A stretch of DNA of 12,011 nucleotides, taken from Bacteroidales bacterium. GTDB lineage: Bacteria > Bacteroidota > Bacteroidia > Bacteroidales > Tenuifilaceae. The DNA lies in the NCBI GenBank assembly GCA_003531155.1, contig DQHR01000189.1, positions 5,155 to 17,165 of the forward strand. The letters run 5' to 3'. How positions within the stretch are numbered: position 1 is the stretch's first letter; every line of letters starts with the position of its first letter. The translations under genes were made by a program, and so were the position numbers. The notes beneath the pieces were generated by a model. It had not been told where the DNA came from. It made no database searches and worked only from the letters and a program-made list of their open reading frames with translations. Of this stretch, positions 1-5,755 are shown in pieces.

Positions 1-1
1 C

Positions 2-784
2 ACCAGCCCTAATCCAACAATTGAAGGGGAACACATTTTGATATCCAACCTTGGCATGGAAACTACTTTGGAAAATTTATCTCCAAATACAACATACTAT
101 GTCCGCGGGTATGCAATAAATGAATCAGGTTCTGCTTATAGTAATCAAATAAGTTTTAAAACATGGGAAGGCTCAGTTAATGATGCTTCAGGAAACATAT
201 ATGCTTATAAAACAATAGGCAGTCAAATATGGATTACAAGAAACCTTGAAACAACAAAATTTAATGATGAAAGCATTATACCAAACGTACAGGATGATTT
301 ATTATGGGGATATACAAGCACTAGTGCAAATTGCACATATACCAAATACGGAAAACTTTACAACTATTATGCAGTAGTCGATAACAGAAAACTTTGCCCA
401 ACTGGTTGGCATGTCCCAAGCGATTCTGATTGGAAAATTTTAGAGACGTTTCTTGGAATGAACCCAGATCAATTAGATGCTATTGGCTTAAGAGGTACAG
501 ATGAGGGTGGGAAATTAAAATATACTATCATTTCTATTTATGATGGATGGAACTTTCCGAATACAGGAGCAACAAATTCTGTTGGGTTTTCTGCTCGTGG
601 CAGTGGTTATAGAAGTGACAATGGAATCTTTACAAATGAAAATATATCGGCAAATTTCTGGTCGAACTCTGAGTTTGATGCAAACAGTGCATGGGGAAGA
701 GTTTTAAATTACAACAATTCTCAAATTATCCGATTAAATGTAAAAAAAGGATATGGTTTTAGTGTTAGGTGTTTAAAAGATTAA
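2..784 (+). CDS. FISUMP-domain surface protein with Fn3 repeat (C-terminal part)
   Basis: The reading frame is open from base 2, so this is the last 260 residues of a longer protein; the TTG at 38 is not a real start. Residues about 1-55 look like the end of a fibronectin type III repeat (NTTYYVRGYAINESGSAYSN, then a TW linker). From about residue 58 to the end is a FISUMP domain (Fibrobacter succinogenes major paralogous domain). Its hallmarks are DASGNIYAYKTIGSQIW, RNLETTKFND, GKLYNYYAV, LCPTGWHVPSDSDW, GGKLK, NTGATNSVGFSARGSGYRS and the terminal GFSVRCLKD. In Bacteroidota such proteins are usually secreted or surface-attached lipoproteins with stacked Fn3/Ig-like repeats. The molecular function is unknown; adhesion or glycan binding is only a guess. 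No C-terminal sorting domain follows, since the FISUMP domain is the true end. The gene converges on the next one with only 9 bp between stops and no obvious terminator. Confidence 0.88.
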   Translation, partial: TSPNPTIEGEHILISNLGMETTLENLSPNTTYYVRGYAINESGSAYSNQISFKTWEGSVNDASGNIYAYKTIGSQIWITRNLETTKFNDESIIPNVQDDLLWGYTSTSANCTYTKYGKLYNYYAVVDNRKLCPTGWHVPSDSDWKILETFLGMNPDQLDAIGLRGTDEGGKLKYTIISIYDGWNFPNTGATNSVGFSARGSGYRSDNGIFTNENISANFWSNSEFDANSAWGRVLNYNNSQIIRLNVKKGYGFSVRCLKD

Positions 785-793
785 TTTTGGGAA

Positions 794-1513
794 TCAGTTA
801 GTTTCCTTATTCCTAGAATAGAACAAAACTACTCCTCCAATCACAATCATTAATCCTACAATGAATATCACCCAAGGAAAAGATTCGGGTATATAAAGCA
901 CCGCTTTCGCCATCAAAGCCTGAATCTTCGAAGGATCAAATATCTCTGCAAAACTGAAGTACTCCAGCATAAACCGAATATAATCGTAAACAAACCCGAT
1001 AATCAGAACAATTGAACCGCCAATTAATAGCAGCCATTCGGCTAGGTTGATTTTGGTTTGAATATTCTTACTTGTCGATTTTGAAATCAGAAATGCAAAG
1101 GCAATCATAACAAGCGATACTATAACTGGCGCAATTACAGGTCCTACCCACGTTGTGGGTATTAGGAAAAGGATATCCCAAGTCATTAGGCTTGATGGCC
1201 AATCGAGAGTAACCTTTAAGAAAACATAATAAAAGATATCCCAAACAGCAAAGCTGTAAAGGAATAAACCAAATTTCTCAGTTCTATTTCGCCCTGCAAT
1301 GAATCCAGCACCAAGCAACATTACAAGAGTTGCAAACTCTCTAAACACCTCAACAACCATGATATCCTTATCCATGATTTTGAGAGGAAAGTTAAACCCT
1401 TCGGGGTAATACAACTTGCGCATGTAAACAACAACAGCCGTTTCGAGGAAAGCCATTGCGATGCTGAATAGGGTTATCCAGATATATACCCTTCGAATTT
1501 CATGTGTTTTCAT
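794..1513 (-). CDS. Hypothetical multi-pass inner-membrane protein
   Basis: This 239-residue protein has about six or seven predicted transmembrane segments, at roughly residues 10-30, 57-75, 82-102, 108-125, 127-146, 158-180 and 208-232. Conserved-looking features are an early acidic residue in helix 1 (AFLETAVVVYMRKLYYPEGF) and an aromatic WDIFYYVFLK stretch. I recognise no enzymatic or transport motif, so the function is unassigned. The start ATG at 1513 lies 13 bp after the stop of the glycoside-hydrolase-like gene on the same strand, and no promoter is visible between them, so the two are probably co-transcribed. The physiological link, if any, to that secreted protein is unknown. The C-terminus (residues 233-239, YSRNKETN region) is short and polar. 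Confidence 0.75.
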   Translation of the reverse strand: MKTHEIRRVYIWITLFSIAMAFLETAVVVYMRKLYYPEGFNFPLKIMDKDIMVVEVFREFATLVMLLGAGFIAGRNRTEKFGLFLYSFAVWDIFYYVFLKVTLDWPSSLMTWDILFLIPTTWVGPVIAPVIVSLVMIAFAFLISKSTSKNIQTKINLAEWLLLIGGSIVLIIGFVYDYIRFMLEYFSFAEIFDPSKIQALMAKAVLYIPESFPWVIFIVGLMIVIGGVVLFYSRNKETN

Positions 1514-1526
1514 AAAAGTGATGCAG

Positions 1527-4500
1527 TTACTCTTTTAAAATCAACAAAAAGCCCTTTCCTTTTGGAACAACAAACGAATTGGATGGCTTAATATTGAATG
1601 ATTGTTGAAAAGTTTTAATCTCTGGAGCAACCAAACTTGTTTTTGCTGGATTCAAACCTAATGTTTTCCAATCGATAGTTAGCTGAACATTCACATCCTC
1701 TTTTGCCCAGCTAGCAATTGAGATCAATGCTGCGCCATCCTTTTTGTAAACAGTTGCCAAAACATCAGGTCGGCTTGTTTTAACAGGGCAATTCTCAACC
1801 CAATAGCCAATCATCTGGCTACCTTTGATTCCAAAATCATCCCAAGCCTTCCAAATTGGACGAGGATCGCTATTCTCAGTCCAAGGCATACGATTGGTTA
1901 TGCCGTAAAGCATGCCTCGCCAAGGATTTCCACCTCCCTCAAGCATTTCGCCCATAAGTCCAAAAGGAATTCCGCTAACCTCGGTTAAAAAGAAGTCGGG
2001 CGATTCGTTATAATCGAAATACTCTCCAAACCAAAGTCTATTAAGGTATGGGAAAAGTTCCATATAAAGCATGCCGCTATTGATAAATCCATCGCGCTTA
2101 TTGTATTGATTTGCCGAGTGAAGGTCGAGAATTCCGGGGTGATTATTTTGGGTTAATACACGTTTAACTCGCTTCATGGTTGTGCGATCGAATGCAACAT
2201 CATCTAAATAAAGGCCATCGATACCAACATTATTTACAAGCCAGTTCAGTCCTTCTACGTAATAATTATGCCAGCGACTCATGCCGCTATTGATGATTGC
2301 AGCATCCTTTAGCTCTGGCACAAACCAAGCGGCAATATAATCGTCGCCAACATGTTCCTGTAACCACGAAAAGCCACCTCCAGCACCGGGCGAATACACC
2401 TCGTGACCTAAACTTCTCAACGAGAATGTCTCGTAGGCTCTATTGGATAACTCGCGAACGGTATTGTAAATCTTCACCTTCAAACCCTTTGAGTGCGCCT
2501 CATCGATATACTCCTTCATCTTTTTATGAGCAATAAAAGGATAGTTGATATAAGGATTAATCTCATTAGCATGATGAATATTAATAATTGTCGATCCACG
2601 TTTAATTATCGTATCAATAGGGCTATACTTATGGTAGAACCTATTGCTCCACTGAAAATCGGTATTGATTGGATGGAACGGGGTAATAATCAAATTGAAG
2701 TTATAGTACAATTCCTCTCCCTTCTTCATCTTTCGTGCACCGCTATAACTATTAACCACAACTGATTTATCAGTTTTTGAAATATTGATACCACCATTCC
2801 CATTATTTCCCCATGATGGAGGAAGATTTAGCGGTTTTTGAAGATAGAAGTTAGTATTCAATGGGCGGACATAATTCTCAGCGCGAAGTGAGAACTGCAA
2901 ACCAGCATTCACATCGCCAAGCCAAGCACCATCCTGATTTTTGTTTGCCACATCCCACTTCCACTCAAAACTATCGGGTCGATAGCCTCCCTTTTGTCCA
3001 AGTCCCATCATGTATTTCGATGCATCAGCATTCATTGGGATACTCATCTTGATATCAGCAAGCGCTACATCTTCGAGCGCAAGAATCTCTACTTTGTATG
3101 ATATAAATCCATCGAACTCAAGCGATGCGTTCACCTTCATTTGCAACTTAGATGATATGCTTGTTGACTCCCACATTACTGTACCTGCTGATTTTTCAAC
3201 AAACTTAAATTGACTATCCTTCCAAGCCTCTTCAATATTCGCCTCGTTCAAACATACCAACTTGATAGGTTGGCTAATAACATCTTTTGGATTCTTTGAG
3301 AATGAGGTCATTTCAGGAGTAAAGAATGTTTGAATCTTCTTTGGGAAACCATCTTCACCTAATTCAACCTTACGACCAAGTAAACTTATGGTGTTTCCTT
3401 TAACAACTAGCGGAGTATAAGGCGGAATAACGGTGTTTTCCTGTGCCATTGTAGAGTTTAACCATTTCAAACGGGTTTGATTCCAAGGTTCATTTACACC
3501 ACCATCGCTCAAAGTTTGGTTATTTACTGTAATAAAAAGGTTTATATCCTTTGAATAGGTATTATCAATTGTGATGGTTGCTGTTCCTTTGTAAATTCCC
3601 TCTTTGGCATCTTTTGGCACATCAACACCACACCAGAGGGCTTGAACAAGTTCTTTGGCAACATCAACCTTTTTTGTTAAAGGTTTGCCATCCCAATTAA
3701 TCCCATTGGTATTGATACAATTAAGGCTGGCTGCCCTAATAACGCTTCCCGATTCCGATTTTAAATCGGAGAATTTTACCTGAACATCACGAATATCCTG
3801 ATTCGCATAAACACCAAACTGAAAAGCAAAATACTCACCTTTATTAGCCTCGCCCTCGAATGCGCTCTTAGGAGCAGCCATAACCCAACGCTGGGGTAAA
3901 TCCCTAGTCATTTTTATTAGATGTAATCTATCCTCAGGAAAAACAATAAACGGTTTATCGAAGTATTTGTCTTTTAAAATCTGCATCTCCGATGCTTTTG
4001 CAATAACCTCCATTGGGTAGAAACTATTGAACTCATCTATTGACTGAATTTCAACGAGCGTTGCCTCGCCAACATTGGAATAATCCTTCATCAACGTAAG
4101 CCAGCTCTCATCGGCTGTTTCAACAAAATTGGGGTAAGTATTTTTCGGATAATTTGATCTACCAGATGCTTTATAGGGCATAAAATAAATGATGTAATTT
4201 CCTGTTCCAGAAGTTGGCTCAAAGTATATCTCTCCAAACTCGCGATTAATCGTACCTCTTACAACATTCATAACCCTTTTATGGGTTTTAGCATCCTCTA
4301 CAATTATGTTTTTCTTTTCAACATCAAAATCTCTCCTACGCCACTCAATGATTACAAGTACTACCCTTTGATTTCCTTCAAAACGAACAACGGCCCTATG
4401 GTTACCGAGGGAATCGGCGTTCCATTGCTCTCCTGAAATTGTATACTTAACCTCTTGCGCTTCAGAAAACTGATATATAATAATGCTAATTACAATTAGC

Positions 4501-4550
4501 AAATAGTTTGTTATTCTGATGCCAAAAAACTTATTAACCGAAGTTTTCAT
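1527..4550 (-). CDS. Secreted glycoside-hydrolase-like protein, DUF6067 type
   Basis: This 1007-residue protein has a clear signal peptide: basic MKTSVNKFFGIR, a hydrophobic core at about residues 16-28, and likely cleavage after SEAQ near residue 32. The N-terminal third is beta-rich, with sandwich-like segments such as EYFAFQFGVYANQDIRDVQV and ALWCGVDVPKDAKEGIYKGT. From about residue 600 to 930 the pattern fits a TIM barrel. Examples are GLKVKIYNTVRELSN, a sugar-hydrolase-like strand DGLYLDD (778-784), GILDLHSANQYN, WFGEYFDYNESPDFF, and E857 in LTEVSGIPFGLMGEML. A small beta domain closes the protein. The whole matches my memory of the DUF6067 glycoside hydrolase-like proteins common in Bacteroidota and Planctomycetota; it shares architecture with GH123-like enzymes. 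Substrate and catalytic residues are not established: D783, D784 and E857 are only candidates. No SusC/SusD pair, sulfatase or sugar regulator is nearby, so this is not an obvious polysaccharide utilisation locus. The downstream partner is the membrane protein gene. Confidence 0.85.
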   Translation of the reverse strand: MKTSVNKFFGIRITNYLLIVISIIIYQFSEAQEVKYTISGEQWNADSLGNHRAVVRFEGNQRVVLVIIEWRRRDFDVEKKNIIVEDAKTHKRVMNVVRGTINREFGEIYFEPTSGTGNYIIYFMPYKASGRSNYPKNTYPNFVETADESWLTLMKDYSNVGEATLVEIQSIDEFNSFYPMEVIAKASEMQILKDKYFDKPFIVFPEDRLHLIKMTRDLPQRWVMAAPKSAFEGEANKGEYFAFQFGVYANQDIRDVQVKFSDLKSESGSVIRAASLNCINTNGINWDGKPLTKKVDVAKELVQALWCGVDVPKDAKEGIYKGTATITIDNTYSKDINLFITVNNQTLSDGGVNEPWNQTRLKWLNSTMAQENTVIPPYTPLVVKGNTISLLGRKVELGEDGFPKKIQTFFTPEMTSFSKNPKDVISQPIKLVCLNEANIEEAWKDSQFKFVEKSAGTVMWESTSISSKLQMKVNASLEFDGFISYKVEILALEDVALADIKMSIPMNADASKYMMGLGQKGGYRPDSFEWKWDVANKNQDGAWLGDVNAGLQFSLRAENYVRPLNTNFYLQKPLNLPPSWGNNGNGGINISKTDKSVVVNSYSGARKMKKGEELYYNFNLIITPFHPINTDFQWSNRFYHKYSPIDTIIKRGSTIINIHHANEINPYINYPFIAHKKMKEYIDEAHSKGLKVKIYNTVRELSNRAYETFSLRSLGHEVYSPGAGGGFSWLQEHVGDDYIAAWFVPELKDAAIINSGMSRWHNYYVEGLNWLVNNVGIDGLYLDDVAFDRTTMKRVKRVLTQNNHPGILDLHSANQYNKRDGFINSGMLYMELFPYLNRLWFGEYFDYNESPDFFLTEVSGIPFGLMGEMLEGGGNPWRGMLYGITNRMPWTENSDPRPIWKAWDDFGIKGSQMIGYWVENCPVKTSRPDVLATVYKKDGAALISIASWAKEDVNVQLTIDWKTLGLNPAKTSLVAPEIKTFQQSFNIKPSNSFVVPKGKGFLLILKE

Positions 4551-4673
4551 TATCTTTTACATTAAGAGTGAGTTAAAGTAGGTCAGCGATTGCCATTAAA
4601 CAAGTTGACAAGATAGCTAAAAAGTAACCTTCAATAAATGACTTTTACCATACAATTATCAGATGCAAAAATC

Positions 4674-4681
4674 TAATTTTG
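4674..4681 (+). promoter_or_regulatory. Candidate Bacteroidota -7 box for the cupin gene
   Basis: TAATTTTG matches the TAnnTTTG -7 consensus of Bacteroidota and lies 34 bp before the cupin ATG. No good TTTG is present at the expected -33 position, so the assignment is tentative. The rest of the 165-bp divergent gap (4551-4715) is AT-rich and shows no other clear element. Confidence 0.35.
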
Positions 4682-4715
4682 ACAATTATTTCTTTAAAAT
4701 CTTATCTCATAAATT

Positions 4716-5066
4716 ATGAAAACAATACCTTTTGAAACAATCGATTGGTCTACAATCATAAAAACCGAACACAAAGGAGAAACTGGCGTTGCATATTGGC
4801 AAACTATACAATTCGAAGGACTTAGAATACGAATGGTTGAGTATTCACCCAACTACTTTGCCGATCATTGGTGCACCAAAGGCCATATCATATATTGCCT
4901 CGAAGGTGAAATGATTTCCGAACTTAAAGATGGAACAAAGAGCCTTCTTAAAAAAGGGATGTCATATCACGTTACTGATGATGACACAAATCCTCACAGG
5001 TCACAAACAGCCAATGGCTGTAAATTATTTATCATCGATGGGGATTTTCTAAACCCAACAGTTTAA
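4716..5066 (+). CDS. Small single-domain cupin protein (DHCW-motif cupin type)
   Basis: This 116-residue protein has a single cupin barrel. The first half carries the YSPNYFADHWCTKGHIIYCLEG block, where His, Cys and the second His sit at metal-ligand-like positions. The second half has the DGTKSLLKKGMSYHVTDDD and NPHRSQTANGCKLFIIDGDF strands. The arrangement agrees with the small family that databases call 'DHCW motif cupin fold protein'; the name is from memory, and the tetrad here reads D-H-W-C. No reaction is known for the family. A metal-bound binding or isomerase-type role would be inference from the fold. The protein is complete for its family (about 110 residues) and has no signal peptide, so it is cytoplasmic. 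It is divergent from the DUF6067 gene and is followed 71 bp later by a membrane protein gene. Confidence 0.82.
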   Translation: MKTIPFETIDWSTIIKTEHKGETGVAYWQTIQFEGLRIRMVEYSPNYFADHWCTKGHIIYCLEGEMISELKDGTKSLLKKGMSYHVTDDDTNPHRSQTANGCKLFIIDGDFLNPTV

Positions 5067-5102
5067 TATCATTATGATAATTGCAGCTTTTCACAATTCT
5101 TT

Positions 5103-5132
5103 TTTGTAATTTGTGTTCGACATAAACCTTTG
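5103..5132 (+). promoter_or_regulatory. Possible -33/-7 promoter abutting a start codon
   Basis: TTTG at 5103-5106 and AACCTTTGC at 5125-5133 (one mismatch to TAnnTTTG) are separated by 18 bp, close to Bacteroidota promoter spacing. The -7-like box ends only 5 bp before the ATG at 5138, which would give a leaderless or nearly leaderless transcript. The box is imperfect, so this is weak. Confidence 0.25.
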
Positions 5133-5137
5133 CAAAT

Positions 5138-5590
5138 ATGATAAAAAGAATAATCCGCATCATACTCATTGTAGCAATTGCTGTACTTGCTATAACTGGA
5201 ATTTATGGAGGTGTTGCTCTATTGCTTGAACCATCGGGCTCAAACTTAGCACTTTCCATAAATCTCCTTGAAAGCACCATTTTCGGCTCTTACATTGTAC
5301 CAGGGCTTATTCTTTTAATTCTTCTTGGCTTTTTCCCTACACTAACAGTCTTTGGGTTAATCACTCGTAAAAAGTTACGGTTTGCAAACAAACTTAACAT
5401 TTACAAAAAGAGACACTGGGCTTGGACTTACTCCCTTTACTGTGGATTATTACTTGTCCTTTGGATTGATGTTCAGGTTATGATGATTGGTGGAGGTTAT
5501 ATTCTTCAATCTATTTATGCAATACTTGGAGTGGTGATAATCATTTTAACCCTAACACCCTCTATAATGAAATTCTATAAAAAGAAATAG
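5138..5590 (+). CDS. Hypothetical small four-helix membrane protein
   Basis: This 150-residue protein has about four transmembrane helices, near residues 5-30, 46-75, 95-115 and 120-145. A cytoplasmic-looking basic loop (TRKKLRFANKLNIYKKRHW) lies in the middle, and the tail is lysine-rich (KFYKKK). Both ends being basic suggests N-in/C-in topology. I recognise no catalytic, metal-binding or transporter motif; it resembles the many short uncharacterised integral membrane proteins of Bacteroidota. It is on the same strand as the cupin gene but separated by 71 bp that contain a possible promoter, so co-transcription is uncertain. There is no classical ribosome binding site upstream. Function unknown. 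Confidence 0.72.
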   Translation: MIKRIIRIILIVAIAVLAITGIYGGVALLLEPSGSNLALSINLLESTIFGSYIVPGLILLILLGFFPTLTVFGLITRKKLRFANKLNIYKKRHWAWTYSLYCGLLLVLWIDVQVMMIGGGYILQSIYAILGVVIIILTLTPSIMKFYKKK

Positions 5591-5648
5591 TCAATTCTCG
5601 CATTTCGTTTCTTCAACATTAATTAATTCATCAAGCATGCTAAAACTC

Positions 5649-5674
5649 TCAATATGCATCATTTTGCATATTGA
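5649..5674. promoter_or_regulatory. Perfect 10-bp inverted repeat upstream of AOR (candidate operator)
   Basis: Arms TCAATATGCA (5649-5658) and TGCATATTGA (5665-5674) are exact reverse complements around a 6-bp spacer TCATTT. It lies about 30 bp upstream of the predicted -7 box centre region and 82 bp before the AOR ATG. The size and symmetry fit a dimeric regulator site. The stem is AT-rich and lacks a following T-run, so a terminator for the upstream gene is less likely. The binding protein is unknown. Confidence 0.55.
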
Positions 5675-5679
5675 TTATT

Positions 5680-5695
5680 ATCATTTTATAATGAT
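5680..5695. promoter_or_regulatory. Second inverted repeat overlapping the AOR -33 region
   Basis: ATCATT (5680-5685) and AATGAT (5690-5695) are exact reverse complements around TTAT. Its centre is 26 bp downstream of the centre of the larger inverted repeat, and it covers the position where the -33 element should be, as a repressor operator would. The arms are only 6 bp in AT-rich DNA, so chance is possible. Confidence 0.35.
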
Positions 5696-5713
5696 GAAAT
5701 TTGAGTAATTTTG
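5684..5713 (+). promoter_or_regulatory. Candidate Bacteroidota promoter of the AOR gene
   Basis: TAATTTTG at 5706-5713 matches the TAnnTTTG -7 consensus exactly and is followed by C. TTTT at 5684-5687 lies 18 bp upstream, near the TTTG expected at -33. Transcription would begin around 5717-5720, leaving a leader of about 36-40 nt. That leader is A-rich (5720-5755) without a Shine-Dalgarno site, as in well-expressed Bacteroidota genes. Confidence 0.55.
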
Positions 5714-5755
5714 CATTCTCATAAAACTAAAATAACAAACTAAAATAAACTCACT

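Noticed and set aside
38..40. TTG as start codon of the FISUMP protein
   Set aside because: The frame is open to the window edge and the upstream residues continue the Fn3 repeat, so the gene begins outside the window.
2297..3213. Several plus-strand open frames of 63-90 codons inside the DUF6067-type gene
   Set aside because: They lie antisense to a clear long gene, have low-complexity translations and no family resemblance; they are shadows.
4679..4684. TTGACA resembling an E. coli -35 element upstream of the cupin gene
   Set aside because: No matching -10 at proper spacing, and Bacteroidota primary sigma factors use different boxes.
5067..5079. Short palindrome TATCAT-T-ATGATA after the cupin stop, sharing half-sites with the AOR upstream repeat
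   Set aside because: Only 6-bp arms in AT-rich DNA with different spacing; no T-run for a terminator. Probably chance.
5649..5674. Inverted repeat read as terminator of the small membrane protein gene
   Set aside because: The stem is AT-rich, 59 bp past the stop, and is not followed by an uninterrupted T-run; position by the AOR promoter favours an operator.
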